DNA of 64,000 bases from Xestospongia bergquistia (GCA_963965975.1 OZ014411.1:2651001-2715000); one strand, 5' to 3'. Counted from the stretch's first letter, positions 25,171-39,065 are shown. The notes: generated from the sequence alone by a model not told the origin. Translations and numbers: made by a program.

Positions 25171-27250
25171 TTTAAAAGAGGTGTGTCATTAATGAATAAT
25201 AATTTTCAATTAACTCGTTGTAATGAATAACGATAATATAGCAGAGCGTTTACTGGAACAATAACTCTTGGACAAACATAACAAAACATGACGCTTAGAG
25301 TGAACATTGGGAAAGATTCTGATGATAGCACCAGTCTGGACAAGTTAATCGTGATATCCTTACTTTTTTAGAATTACGTACTAAACTGGAAAATGTTTAG
25401 TTAATAGGAGACAAGAAGACTGTATGACAGATCATATGAAACATGTAACAGAGTACCAGAAAGAGGTGGTAACATTAGGCTTAGCCCAATAAACACACTT
25501 TAGTAAGAAGACAATCAAGGTGAACTTTGGACTAATGTACACAGAGACTGTATAAATTAAACTGTTAACTTGAACCAATGCTTTCATAAGAATGTAAGTT
25601 TAATTGAAAAGTTCCAAAATAATATAATAAAGTCTATTAAATAAGAAAAGGATTTATGAACCATTCTTATTTACTTGTCATCATAATTAAATAAATATAA
25701 AGTACTCAATAAAGTTTAGTTAAGTTCATTTCATGAATGAAAACATTATATAACTCTAATATAGATTATGAATTTTATGTACTTGATATTACTGGTATCA
25801 ATTGATGGTGGACACTGGCTTCATCTATTACCTGTATAAGCTGTGATAAGTGTCATACTTTGTGGCTCACTCAATAACCTAATTATAAGACATAATATGT
25901 CTTATAATTAGTCTGTAATAAGTTTATATATATATGATATATACATAAACTTGAATTACAGACTGACAAGGTCTTCTTATTTTTTGTTCTAGTGATACTG
26001 AGTAACAACTGTATTTCATGCTACACCAAACCCAACTAGTCCTTCCTATTATTCAGGAGTATAGCTTCACAAATGGTACAGAGAACATTACTTCCTAAGT
26101 GTATTGTTAATATACCAATTCAATTTAATTTGTTGTATTGCTTTCCAAATTTACAATATAACATTTAATATCACATCTGCTATACTGGGAAGGCAGTCAT
26201 CAGGTAGCTTATGTTAAAAATTAAGAAGCACAGATGTAATTTTTCAAAGAATGACTGTGTAAACAATTATTATAAACAATTATTGTAATGACAATTACAG
26301 CAAACTTCTTAGTAATATACAACATATTGTATACATATACCTAAAGGATATGGTACTATATAATATAGTATTGGTTAGTGATCATGAAATAAAAAGGAAA
26401 TTAATTATTATACTATGCATCACATATTTTGTAAACTTTGTAATTATAAAATTTATAAAAATGTGGTTGATAGATGTGTTAAGGCCAACTGCAAATGTTT
26501 ATTAGTATGCTCTGATGACCTGAGGTTCTCCAACATTGTTTGTGTTACTACAGCATACTGTACTTTCACAGGAAAAATATATTGAATACATTTATTGTTT
26601 TTATGTTGAAAATGTATTGGTTTTTTGTGTAATTACAATTGTAAATATACCAACAAAAATGTGGCATGTATTTTTTTAGGTGTTGTATATATACATGATA
26701 TATTACATATTTTGTACAACAATTGTAACATTGTTGTAATATATACAATTTACTAATACCACTGTCATTTATCCAATGTATACATTACAATTCCTTATAT
26801 AACAATTGTAACATTGTTGGAATATATACATTATTAATACCACTGTCATTTATACAATGTATATATTACAATTCCTTTTGTCATGATGGTAAAATTATCT
26901 TAAATATTTCATCCATAATATCACTGTCTTTATACCATTGTATTAATGTTGTAACTTTTCACATTGTGTATTTGTAATTAATTATATAAAACAAAAATCC
27001 AACAGTTTACATACACAAATAATATGACTGTAATATTGTAAAAAAAATCTTGGAAATGACAACAATTTATGTAATATAATCATATAATAATCGTACTTAA
27101 AAGTTTTGACAGCATCCACTGGGGTTAATTTAGGGTGTGGTCAAACAGTGAAAAAATAGTATTTGAGTGATCTCTATGGGAAAAAAGGAAATTGGTGAAA
27201 CAGTTGAATATAGACAACAATGATTACTTAGTATTTCTCTTTACCAGTAG
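25171..27250. repeat. Segmental duplication, second copy of the BLOC1S2 upstream flank
   Basis: It is colinear with 21890-23930 with scattered indels, including an additional internal repeat of an ACAATTGTAACATTGTTG block at about 26718 and 26800. No gene is seen. Confidence 0.8.
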
Positions 27251-27251
27251 T

Positions 27252-28663
27252 CTGACATTTGACTCTGTTTAATTTTGCATGCAATTAACAGCTTTGTTTT
27301 CAAGCAGAATGTCATGGATTACAAAATCTATACTGACTCAAGAAGACCTATAAGAGTGGCACTTTAATAAATATCTAAATCATAAAGAACTAAACCAGTC
27401 TTGGCTTTCACAGTGTTGAAAGAGTTTCTCGTTTTGATTTTTAGGAGGTGTTTATAAAATTGATTGTTTTGTTTTACATGTTCTTAAGGAGTGCTGCCTG
27501 CTATTGTAACAGGAGTAAGGAGGTACTTTGTATTTAGCTATGAACTGTTCTTCGAGCAATTAGCAGTAATGGTTTAGTTTTAGCAATAAGTGTATAGATC
27601 TAATATAAGTAGTAAGTACAATAATAGATTTAATATAAGTAGTTAATAGTATAATAGATCTAATACTTAATTACTATTATCTATGATATTAGTTCAGTAT
27701 CATTAATTATGTTCTTACCTTTACTGTTAATGCTAATATATAGTTTGATTTACTGTTAACTTCAGTAGTATTGCATGTCATTAGCACGTGGGTGTCAAAG
27801 AATATTGAATGACTAGTCATTAATTTGTGTAACTACATTGTGAGATCACTTGGCATTACATGTTATTAATGTATCTATATATGTACACTTTGTTCAATAG
27901 TCTATTGAAGTAAGCAATCAATGTCTGCATATACAGGTGATTCGTTACTTACTTTATCCTTGTCTATCATTACACACTATTGTATTGAGCTGGCACAGTA
28001 GGATATTGAAAAGGTTGGCAAAGTATAGTATAGCATTCTCAGTAATTAAATCTTTGCTACCAACTGTAATATAAGCAGGTTAGTACAGGTTATTGCCCAT
28101 GAAAGTTCACATAGTCTGGCCTATGTATATTCATTAGTTTACTTAAAGTGAAGGTTCACATGTTTCTTCTAATTTCATATTTTATGTTATTCTGTGGTTT
28201 TTTTCTTTTCCTTTCTCTACTATGTCTCTAGAAGACTTCAAATGTAGTAATATTAGAATTGTTGGCTTTAATGTTAATAAATAATATATGTCACTATAAG
28301 AAATATATATAAAGTAATCTCAAAATACAAACAAATATATACATTAGCAATTAATGCAGAACTTTGTGCATCAGTAAGTTTGTACCATGTTATCATTAAA
28401 AACACACAAATATAAAATAAAAAATTTATTTTCTTAATACTCATATACCTACTTCAGAGAAATCACTATAGTCATCACATATGGCACAACCCTTTCAACA
28501 GTTGGCTTATCAGACAATCCCACAATGTTCTTCCTGTTGCTTAGTATCTCCAAAGGTAGGATTGTTATGATTACTGACCTCAACTTAAAAATATACTAAT
28601 AGTTGTGACCTTATAAAGTTACCCGTACTCAATAGTATAGCCCACAATATATATATATATAAT

Positions 28664-28719
<56 letters not shown>

Positions 28720-29373
28720 GTATATACATTCACATGTATCATTTAGTAAGATATACAAGCATCACATTATATAGACATTGATATAATTGCAGAGAACTGA
28801 TTATATTATAAACAGGATAGCTACAACCTAATTCTCACATGTGACAAATTATTAATTATATCCTTCGTTTAACCACTGTAATGGGAAGTTAGTTGATGCT
28901 AATATGGTTATCATCAACTCTCTATTAAGTTATATAATTAACTTAAAATATATGACACTGTGGAAATCATATCATTTCTTAGTTCAGAAAACACTTTGTA
29001 TACATTACCCTCAAAGTACCAATGTCTATATTAATATTAATGACAAACTAATATAAATCAGGCTTAAGAAATTGTTTGTTAACAATACAATACGTCTCTT
29101 CAAACTCATTATAATGGTTTATATAACAATCTTGACCCTTCTGATATTAAATTACAAGAAACCTGTTTAGTAAGCCGCTAGGTACATCCTATAACATAGC
29201 TGACTGAGGAAAAGGATGGACTATGCCATGGAATTGTTATCATAAACCTTTGAAAAGTGAGGTTTGAATATACAGAACAAACACTTGTAGTTAGCTAGAA
29301 AGTCAAATACCATAATTAATTTCTCTATAAAGGTTATAGGGATGTATTATTCATAGAAAATGACTTATGACAA
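27252..29373. repeat. Left arm of a large inverted repeat
   Basis: The segment is the reverse complement of 32848-35740. Matches include the outer ends (TGACATTTGACTCTG at 27252 against its complement at about 35740), the CTTTGGAGATACTAAGCAAC region and the inner ends near 29370 and 32850. This arm lacks about 700 bp that the right arm has at 34330-35050. No intact gene is seen. Confidence 0.85.
28647..28717. repeat. (AT)n microsatellite followed by (GTAT)n
   Basis: An alternating AT tract passes into four GTAT units. The inverted partner lies at about 33498-33645. Confidence 0.9.
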
Positions 29374-29523
29374 ATTGAACAAAACCAAAATGCAGCAAAT
29401 GTTATAGCCTATAAAATGTAAGTTATACTATAATAATACAAAAAATATACAAAATCAAAAACTAAACAAAAGGCTTATTAATGTAGACTCTTGAAAATCG
29501 CTACATAATAATGTTCATCAATT

Positions 29524-30094
29524 CTACACAAAAATGGCAGCAAGTACTGCAAAAAGGAGAGCAAAAACAGCTGGAGAAACAACTCCAAAACCTGACAAGA
29601 CTGACTCACATGGACCGTCAACGTCAAGGTTACAGGAACTGAGATCTCCTAAAAATGGCGAAGTACAACATCCCATTTTCTGGTTGATGTCAGACAGATA
29701 CTGCAAGCAAGTAGAACTGGCTCTCGTGCAATCTACTGGTTGATAAATCAACACAACGTACATACTTGAAAAAAGGGTCCATACATTTTGCCACGCAAAA
29801 CTGAGTATAAGCGCTGTTGATATCAGAAATACCGAGTGAAGCAAATATACTCGGATCAACGTCTGTCACGTTAGTAACTAGTAAGTTACTAGCATTGCAG
29901 TCTGAGGGATAGTTATTTAAAATTGTTAAACAGCTCTGTTGACGACTTTGATGAGTACTTCTTATAATTTTGTTGTTGGTAACTTCTTTGCTAACCAATA
30001 ACTTGAGGTTCGTTTTGGTTAGTTTCGCATTAGCGACTTTACTACAAGAAGTAACCAAAACAATGACAAAAAAGAGAAGATAATAGCGATCCAT
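29524..30094 (-). pseudogene. Cys-rich GPI-type protein, broken copy
   Basis: Reverse-strand copy of the genes at 38343 and 56420. Translation runs from the ATG at 30094 through the signal peptide and first half to CVDLSTS, then breaks. A deletion equivalent to 38703-38854 (152 bp, not a multiple of three) joins AACCAGT to AGATTGC. The C-terminal part (VDCTRASSTCLQ to AAIFV) stays open in another frame. The proximal promoter, including the GCGCATGCGC site, is retained. Confidence 0.9.
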
Positions 30095-30182
30095 AACTGC
30101 TCCTCTGACGTTTACAGCAACTGATTTCCGATAACTGTTCTTGGCTTAAGAAGCAAAGCCTTTTACGTACTTACAATTTAGG

Positions 30183-30192
30183 GCGCATGCGC
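30183..30192 (-). promoter_or_regulatory. GCGCATGCGC palindrome (NRF1-type site)
   Basis: It lies about 90 bp upstream of the broken Cys-rich copy and matches the site at 38245-38254. GCGCATGCGC is the core recognised by NRF1 in animals. Binding here is inference. Confidence 0.6.
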
Positions 30193-30509
30193 ACGGTACA
30201 ATTTGTCAACGTATGGGCGTGTACAAAAATGTTTCCTCTGTGAAATGTATTGTTCTTATAATTTGTCTAGGAGAATAAAGCAAGATATCAGTGCTAATAT
30301 TTTTGTTGCTTACCCATTAAACTGATACAATGTGGTGACAACTTTGTATTACAACTTAACTGGAAATCCTCTCAAAAAAATTAATGCTACATTAAGATTA
30401 TGGAGAGAGCAGACATCTTCTATATCTGTCCCTTTAACTTCTATTGTGGATGTTATTACTTTTAACAATACAAGAAAGACCAATGAGTATATTTTAAAAT
30501 ACTCATAAT

Positions 30510-30785
30510 TTAAAGTCTGAGTGACAAATAAAATTGTTATCCATATGGGATATCTCTGAGTGAGAAATCAAATTGATACCGATATGGGATTTCTCTGAGT
30601 GAGAATTAAAAGTGTTACCCATATGTGGTATCTCTGAGTGAGAATTAAAATAGTTATCCATATGGGATATCTCTGAGTGAGAATTAAAATTGTTACCCAT
30701 ATAGAAATTTTTCCAAGTTAAGAAATCAAATTGTTACCAATATAGGATTTTTCTAAGTGAGATATCAAATTCATTTATGTGGGAT
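30510..30785. repeat. 39-bp minisatellite, about 7 units
   Basis: Units of about 39 bp share CTCTGAGTGAGAA and CCATATGGGAT, with a few percent to tens of percent divergence between units. On the - strand the array is open and would give a 13-residue repeat (NSHSEISHMGNNF type). No start, splice or domain context supports a protein. Confidence 0.85.
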
Positions 30786-30952
30786 TTGGCTGATTTAATC
30801 ACTTTTAATAAAACTCTCTACTACCTCAGTTACAAAGGCAGGTACATCAAATGTCAGTGCAACTTTTGAGAAACATTATAACTATTATATTACATTTCTA
30901 TTAATTTTTTATTTAGGGAGTGCACACTTTAAGTTTGCATCTTATCCAACTA

Positions 30953-31434
30953 ACTCTTAAGACTATACTCTGTTACCAGTTGAGGTAAACCAATATTAAA
31001 TAATTAATATATGTGTGCCTTCTATTGTATGGCTATTATTCTGATTTGTTAGAATATCATGGCTTTTTTAGTATCTTATGGATTGACCAGATTGTTTTAT
31101 TGTTAAAAATAGTGTATAACTTCAATGACCTATATCATGCCCAATCATTTGACTTTGGTTCTTTACTCTGAATACTACCTCTTCCGTTTCACATCCTTCA
31201 ATCTAGAGTTAATGTGTGAAGGACAAACAGTGAGTGACCTACGTCAAGGCATGTTTGTATCGTAGAACACTCTTACAGAGATTGAGTTCCCTCTGGACTC
31301 TCTTCATTTGTTATAACACACTTGTTACAAAGCTCTATTAACTTGATTATAATCTCTCTCTCCTTTTCTCTCATAGTAGGTTTAATGAACACACTGGGTC
31401 ATAGAGTTGAATTAGTTAGTTGAAAAGAGTTTAG
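30953..31434. repeat. Inverted duplicate of 23962-24456
   Basis: See the partner segment. Here the open frame seen in the other copy is interrupted by a TAG at about 31265. Confidence 0.7.
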
Positions 31435-32847
31435 TAACTCTCTTTACTACTTATTTTGTTTTTTGTAGTTAATAATCACAGTGAAACCAATGATTCTAAA
31501 CTTTCTCAACTTTCTGGGCATCAAGACAAATAATAAAGAAAGGAGTGGAAAAATGTGAGATCAGTAACCAAACCAATACCACAACACATGGAAAGAATGC
31601 TCAGATGAGGTCAGCTTTAACTGTCATTATAAAACTTAACCATCATTTTTACAAGATCAGCTCAATCAAATAATTATTTATCTTATTAGACTGATATGTT
31701 ATTCAGTAAAAGGATTTATAATAAGTATCATAGACATTTGACTACTCAGAATTCAAGATAGTGTACAGGACAATTTCTACAAAGAAACATCGCTATGTTA
31801 AGGGATGCAACTAGCAGCTTATATATATTATATTGTATATCACTAAAAATTGATTTGTTGATTTAACTAATACATAGTTATACAGGTTTCATATACAAAA
31901 TGTAAATATAATACTATTTTATTTACAGATATATTATCAAACTGATAGTTATGTAGTTACATAATAATAATTAGTAATACATTAGTAAAGTAAACAACAA
32001 TAATCTTTTTTTTTTTACAGAAATAACTTTACAATTGCCACTTGTATATTTTAATAATGGTTAAATCAACCAATCAGTTTTACAGTGGAACATACATTGA
32101 AATAAGTGAAGTTCAAGTAAGTGTATAAATATTTTATTAACAAACCAATTTCGACTTTTAAATTCACAAGTTTTCAATGAGTATATGGTACAAACTTACA
32201 TAGACAAAAAGTTCTACATGAACTGCAAATATGTACATTTTTTATGTTTACAGTTTGAGATTATTTTATATGAAAGTAACTCTCTTTACTACTGATTTTG
32301 TTTTTGTAGTTATTAATCACAGTGAAACCAATGATTCTAAAATTTCTCAACTTTCTGGCCTTCAAGACAAATAGTAGAGAAAGGAGTGGAAACATGTGAG
32401 TTCAGTAAGCAAACCAATACCACAATACATGGAAGGAAAGCTCAGACAATGTCAGGTTTAACTGTTATTATAAAACTTAACCATAATTTTAAAAGATCAG
32501 CTCAATCAAATAATTATTTATATTAGTAGACTGTAAAGTTATTGACTAAAAGGATTTATATTCAAGTATTATAAACGTTTGACTACTCAGAATTCAAGAT
32601 AGTGTACAGGACAATTCCTACAAAGAAACATTATGAGGATTCTGATGAACTTTTTCCTGAGGAAACAACACTATTTTATGAAATGTAGTCAGTAAGGTGG
32701 AATTTGGATAATCAGTTATTAACCTGAACTATTTAGAAGAAGGTCAGCCTGATGAAAAAGGGTTCATGATACAAAATTAATTAACTAAAGAATGGAAAGT
32801 CAAATTTAATTGAGTTAGTATTCTATGTATTAGTGTAGTGTTTATCA
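31435..32847. repeat. Two adjacent decayed copies of an exon-bearing repeat unit
   Basis: A block beginning near a TTTTGTAG acceptor and TTATTAATCACAGTGAAACC occurs at about 31464 and again at 32308. Further copies lie at 40945, 57985 and, best preserved, at 45120. Both copies here carry in-frame stops. They look like old exons of one unrecognised gene family. Confidence 0.6.
32591..32688 (+). pseudogene. Isolated exon remnant of an unrecognised gene family
   Basis: After a GACTACTCAG acceptor the frame reads FKIVYRTIPTKKHYEDSDEL and then FPEETTLFYEM and a TAG. Related but more damaged copies are at about 31750, 41235 and 58215. The acidic C-terminus looks like a genuine protein end, but the neighbouring exons are broken and I cannot name the family. 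Confidence 0.4.
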
Positions 32848-33497
32848 TAAGTCATTTTCTATGAACAATGTATCCCTATAGTTATTATAACCTTTATAGA
32901 GAACTAATTATGGTATTTGACTTTCTAGCTAACTGCAAGTGTTTGTGCTGTATATTCATACCTCAATTTTCAAAGGTTTATGATAACAATTCCATTGGAT
33001 AGTTCCTCCTTTTTTTCAGTTGGTTATGTTATAGGATGTAACTAGCGGCTTTCCAAACAGGTTTCTTGTAATTTAATATCAGAAAGGTCAAGATTGTTGT
33101 ACAAAGCATTATAATGAGTTTGAAGACACCTGTTGTATTGTTAACAAACACAATTTTCTTAAGCCTGATTTATATTAGTTTGTCATTATTTTTAATATGG
33201 ACATTGGTACTTTGAGGGCAATGTACAAAGTGTTTTCTGAACTAAGAAGTGTTATGATTTCCACAGTGTCATATATTTTATGTTAATGATAACTTAATAG
33301 ACAGTTGATGATAACCATATTAGCATCAACTAACCTGCCATTACAGTGGTTAAACGAAGGATATAATTAATAATTTGTCACATGTGAGAATTAGGTTGTA
33401 GCTATCCTGTTTATAATAATAATCAGTTCTCTGCAATTATATCAATGTCTATATAATGTGATGCTTGTATATCTTACTAAATGATACATGTGAATGT

Positions 33498-33645
<148 letters not shown>

Positions 33646-34289
33646 GGCTATACTATTAAGTACGGGTAACTTTATAAGGTCACAACTATTAGTATATTTT
33701 TAAGTTGAGGTCAGTAATCATAACAATCCTACCTTTGGAGATACTAAGCAACAGGAAGAACATTGTGGGATTGTCTGATAAGCCAACTGTTGAAAGGGTT
33801 GTGCCATATATGATAACTATAGTAGTGATTTCTCTGAAGTAGGAATATGAGTATTAAGAAAATCAATTTTAATTTTATGCTTGTGTGTTTTTAATGATTA
33901 CATGGTACAAACTTCACAAAGTTCTGCATTAATTGCTAATTTATACATTTGTTTGTATTTTGAGATTACTTTATATAAAAGTAATTCTCTTTACTATTGC
34001 TTATTTTCTTTCTTGTAGTGACATGTATTATTTATTAACATTAAAGCCAACAATTCTAATATTACTATACTTGAAGTCTTCTAGAGACATAGTAGAGAAA
34101 GGAAAAGAAAAAAAACTACAGAATAACATAAAATATGAAATTAGAAGAAACATGTGAACCTTCACTTTAAGTAAACTAATGAATATACATAGGAAGCCAG
34201 ACTATGTGAACATTCATGGGCAATAACCTGACCTAATCTGCTTACATTACAGTTGGTAGCAAAGATTTAATAACTGAGAATGCTATACT

Positions 34290-34640
34290 ATACTTTGCCA
34301 ACCTTTTCACTATCCTACTGTGCCAGCTCAATATCACACTATTCAACTCTACTTCCTTTTCATCATCTACACTGTCTTATTGCTGCCATTGTGTTGAACA
34401 TATCCATTGTACAGGGAGTTTGTTTCATTCTTATAGCATCACCAATCCACTAGGCCTCTGTACAATCCATCATCACGTTGTTAATACTGACCATCCAAGT
34501 GAGCATCATCTTGTTCTTAACCATGCTGTTTCATCTAGTTATCCTAGCTATAAAGACAAAATCTATGGGCACATGGAGTAACGAGGACAATGACAACTTA
34601 CAGAGAACACAAAGGGTAGGGAGACATGACTACTATCAAG
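34290..34640 (+). pseudogene. Decayed membrane-protein exon, copy 1
   Basis: One frame gives a hydrophobic segment (LLILTIQVSIILFLTMLFHL) followed by a polar tail ending LQRTQRVGRHDYYQG and a stop, with a TAG upstream in the same frame. The same tail (LQRTQRIRKCDYYQD) ends the copies at 47794 and 61094. It was a membrane-protein C-terminus; I do not recognise the family. Confidence 0.45.
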
Positions 34641-35740
34641 GTTAAATAGATACACCATGCAATAATGGATGCAACAATAGTATGTAATGATAGACAAGGA
34701 TAAAGCAAAGGCAATGTTACAGTAATAAGCAAATTTTCTAGATATGTACAATTCATTGTTAGAATAAGATGGGTCTTTCAACTCATTCACAGTTACATAT
34801 ATGCCAAAGAATATATTAAATGTGTTGACAGCATATGCTGTTTTGATTACTAGTTACTATGGAATTGACACTTCAAGTACTTCAACAAATTATGACTTCT
34901 TAGAAAGGACATGTATGTGGTATGTAGCACACCTGTTATAAATTTCATAGGGACAGGCCTGACACATATCTAAATTATCTCAAATTACTTGTATATTATT
35001 TTTGATAAACATTATGAAGCAAAGTGATGCTACGAAAATAGAAAATAACAAATCACCAATAGACGCAGACATTGATTGCTTAGACTATTGAACAAAGTGT
35101 ACATATATAGATACATTAATAACATGTAATGCCAAGTGATATCACAATGCAGTTGCACAAATTAATGACTAGTCATTCAATATTCTTTGACACATGCACA
35201 TTCTGATGACATGCAATACTACTGAAGTTAACAGTAAAGCAAACAATATATTAGCATTAACAGTAAAGGTAAGAACATAATTAATGATACAGAACTAATA
35301 TCATAGATAATAGTAATTAAGTATTAGATCTATTATACTATTAACTACTTATATTAAATCTATTATTGTACTTACTACTTATATTAGAATTATACACTTA
35401 TTGCTAAAACTAAACCAGGACTGCTAATTGCTCAAAGAACATTTTGTAACTAAAGACAAAGTGCCTCTTTACTCCTGTTACAATAGCAGGCAGCACTCCT
35501 TAAGATCATGTAAAACAAAATAATCAATTTTATAAACACCTCCTAAAAATCAAAACAGGAAACTCTTTCAACACTGTGAAAGCCAAGACTGAATTAGTCC
35601 TTTATGATTTAGATATTTATTAAAGTATCACTCTTGTAGGTCTTCTTGAGTCAGTACGAGACTCAGATTTTGTAATCCATGACATTCTGCTTGAAAACAA
35701 AGCTGTAAATTGCATGCAAAATTAAGCAGAGTCAAATGTC

Positions 35741-38244
35741 TAGTGCAGGTCATATATTTATTTATGATCTTTTATTTAGTTATGATATTTATCCTAAAAC
35801 AGTAGTTGAAGTCATCATTTTACTTATGGTTGTAATAACATATACAGGATGTGACTTATATATCTCTTAATGTGTTTATAGTCTAATCACTGATCACACA
35901 GCTATGAATAATTAATTAACTTCTGGGCCTCCTTTAAATGTACAAGTGGCCTAGTGTGGCAAGCCAAACCTTCTTCAGTTTGGGTTGGATCTGCTTTACA
36001 AGGCTATCAGCAGCCCTGATTATTCAGACTGAATGTTACTTATCATATGTAGCAAATCAATATAAAACAAGTCATTGGATACACTAATTACTTGTCATCA
36101 TTCAGTCATCCAAGATATTAACAGTGCATATCATTCATTACCTTAATAAGTTCAAACTTAGACTTGTTTTATATAATAACCAGCTTGTTTCTGGAATTAT
36201 CATTGGCATTTTTAGAAATATGTACTAAACTATTGGAAAATGTTTAGTTAATAGGAGACAAGAAGATGGTATAACAGATCATATGAAACATGTAACATAG
36301 TACCAGAAAGAGGTGTTAACATTAGGCTTAGCCCAGTAAACACACTTTAGTTTACATAGTAAGAAGACAATCAAGGTGAACTTTGGACTAATGTACACAG
36401 AGACTGTATAAATTAAACTGTTAACTTGAACCAATGCTTTCATGAGAATGTCAGCTTAATTGAAAAGTTCCAAAATAAAATAACATGGTCTATTAAATAA
36501 GAAATTGATTTATGAACTGTTCTTATTTACTTGTCATCATACATTAAATAAAGTACTCAATAAAGTCTTGCTAAGTTCATTTCATATCATTACTGATCTG
36601 TATGCGCAATAGTAATGATATGAATAAAAAAAATTACATAATTCTGATATTGATTGTGTATTTTATGTACTGGATATTTCTGGTATTGATTGATGGTGGA
36701 CATCAAGTATAGAGTTTATCTATATATCAATTACTTAAGCTGTAATAAGAGCCGGCCATACTTTGTGGTTCACTCATTGAGCTATTTAATAAGATATATA
36801 TGCATTACAGACTAACAAGCTCTTCTTATTTATTGTGCTAGTGATACTGAGTAACAACTGGATTTCATGCTACACCAAATCCAACTAGTCCTTCCTAATA
36901 TTCAAGAGTATATTAGTTATAACTTCATAGATGGTACAGAGTACACTACTTCCTAAGTGTATTGTTAATATACCAATTCAATTTAATTTGTTGTCTTGTT
37001 TTCTAAATTTACAATACAACATTTAATATCACATCTAAATTAAAGTATTTTAGAACATACACACTTAGATTATATTAGCTATGCCTACATACATCACAAA
37101 AATTAATAGATTGTTTAGTGCATAGTCTAATGAGTAATGACTGCACTCATTATATTACTCTATGTATGGTTTATAAGAATTTACAACACTTGCAACACTT
37201 GTCTTATGTATATTTTTGACTACTATACTGGGAAGACAGCCAGCAGTTTCTTAAAGGAAGCTTACATTAGAAATTAAGAAACACAGTCAGATGTTAGCTT
37301 TCAAAGAATGAATATGTAGTTAATTATTATAATAACAATTACTGCACACTTCTTAGTAATACTGCACATTGTAAACACCTAAAGGATGTGGTACTATAAT
37401 ATAGTATTGGGTAATGAAATAAAATAGAAATTTAATTGCCATGATTATACTATGCATAATGGTTTTGTAAGCTTTCTAATTAGAAAATTTACAAAAATGT
37501 GTGATGCATAGTTGATAGATGTGTTATGCAAAACTGCAAGTGTTTATTAGTTTGCTTTGATGTAAAATCTGAGGGTCTCTAAGGGTTAACATTGTTTATG
37601 TTACAGCTTACTGTACTGTAGTGAAGGGTCGGCAATGCCAGACTATAGGCTATAACTATAATTAGACATCTATCAACTTTTCTATCTAATAAAGTTTCTA
37701 ATTATGCCAAACTTATTTTTGTCTAATGTACTTTTTGGCCTTGATACGATAGAAATTTAAAAATGATGTCAGAACCCAGTATCTGCAGCTGCTGATGTCA
37801 GCACTATATCTAGATATAGTGTTGTGATGTCACTTTATTAAGTCTCAGCTCCTTGTTGGCACTTTGAATGTCTTTGGTATCATGTCACAATTCTTCATTA
37901 TTATATTGACTCGGTTATAGCAATGACTTGTTATTACATATTAACAATGTTTAAAAGCACATGAAAACAAAGGTGCTTCTATTTCAGGACACCCTAGACT
38001 CTAACCTATGTCTAAATAACTAGTTGTCACGTAGTTAAGTTATAATACAAAGTTGTCACCACATTGTACATTGTATTATTTTAATGGGTAAGCACCAGAA
38101 ATATTAGCACTGATATCTTGCTTTATTCTCCTAGGCGAATTATAAGAGCAATACATTTGATGGAGGAATACAAGAAAATATAGACATTTTTGTACACGCC
38201 CATAAAATATAAAATATTAATAACGTTTGTATTATTAAAACCAC
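35741..38244. repeat. Segmental duplication block upstream of the Cys-rich gene
   Basis: From about 36205 the sequence follows the BLOC1S2 upstream flank (without the gene). From about 37430 it matches 52990-53647 and then 56210 onward. At 38085-38098 it preserves ATGGGTAAGCACC, the unoccupied form of the site into which the LTR element at 53653 inserted. No gene is seen. Confidence 0.8.
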
Positions 38245-38254
38245 GCGCATGCGC
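38245..38254 (+). promoter_or_regulatory. GCGCATGCGC palindrome (NRF1-type site)
   Basis: It lies about 90 bp before the ATG at 38343. It is conserved in the broken copy at 30183-30192, but only half (ATGCGCA at about 56327) remains before the third copy at 56420. A short hairpin-capable element, GGCTT...TAAGCC (38277-38294), is also shared. Confidence 0.6.
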
Positions 38255-38342
38255 CCGAAACTGTAAGTACGTAAAAGGCTTTGCTTCTTAAGCCAAGAAC
38301 GGTTATCGGAAATCAGTTGCTTTAAACGTCTGAGGAGCAATT

Positions 38343-39065
38343 ATGGGTCCCTATTACCTTCTCTTTCTTGTCATTGTTTTGGTTACTACTTATAGTAAAG
38401 TCGCTAATGCGAAACTAACCAAAACGAACCTCAAGTTATCGGTTAACAAAGAAGTCACCAACAACGAAATTATAAGAAGTACTCATCAAAGTCGTCAACA
38501 GAGCTGTTCAACAATTTTAAATAACTATCCCTCAGACTGCAATGCTGATGACTTACTAGTTTATAACGTGACAGACGTTGATCCTAGTATATTTGCTTCA
38601 CTCGGTATTTCTGATATCAACAGCGCTTATACTCAGTTTTGCGTGGCAAAATGTATGGACCCTATATTCAAATATGTCCGTTGTGTTGATTTATCAACCA
38701 GTTGGTTAACTTACACCAACAATATAATCAGACGTGGTACTTGTGGAAAAGAAGGCAGTGATTTCTGTGTAGCTCTCTACATTCGTCGTTACTCTGATGA
38801 CAAGTATTTTATTAATAGATTGACAAGTGCTTGTCCATTTACAACTGCTGGAGTAGATTGCACGAGAGCCAGTTCTACTTGCTTGCAGTATCTGTCTGAC
38901 ATCAACCAGAAAATGGGATGTTGTACTTCGCCATTTTTAGGAGATCTCAGTTCCTGTAACCTTGACGTTGACGATCCATGTGAGTCAGTCTTGTCAGGTT
39001 TTGGAGTTGTTTCTCCAGCTGTTTTTGCTCTCCTTTTTGCAGTACTTGCTGCCATTTTTGTGTAG
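38343..39065 (+). CDS. Secreted Cys-rich protein with GPI-anchor-like C-terminus
   Basis: A single-exon frame of 240 aa. Residues 1-23 are a signal peptide (hydrophobic LLFLVIVLVTTY core, likely cleavage after KVANA). The mature part has 14 Cys, including the tight pairs FCVAKC and GCC, which suggests seven disulphides, and an NVT glycosylation site. The last 19 residues are hydrophobic (from VVSPAVFALL) and end without a charged tail, preceded by small residues (S218, G219). That is the pattern of a GPI-attachment signal. I recognise no named domain. The second intact paralogue at 56420 keeps all 14 Cys, which argues that the product is used. Confidence 0.85.
   Translation: MGPYYLLFLVIVLVTTYSKVANAKLTKTNLKLSVNKEVTNNEIIRSTHQSRQQSCSTILNNYPSDCNADDLLVYNVTDVDPSIFASLGISDINSAYTQFCVAKCMDPIFKYVRCVDLSTSWLTYTNNIIRRGTCGKEGSDFCVALYIRRYSDDKYFINRLTSACPFTTAGVDCTRASSTCLQYLSDINQKMGCCTSPFLGDLSSCNLDVDDPCESVLSGFGVVSPAVFALLFAVLAAIFV

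Noticed and set aside
30510-30785. CRISPR-like regular repeats
   Set aside because: Units are directly adjacent without unique spacers, diverged, and in a eukaryotic context; a minisatellite fits.
38789-39055. 88-codon - strand frame, also at 56866-57132 and 29534-29743
   Set aside because: Antisense shadow of the Cys-rich coding sequence, conserved only because the sense strand is.
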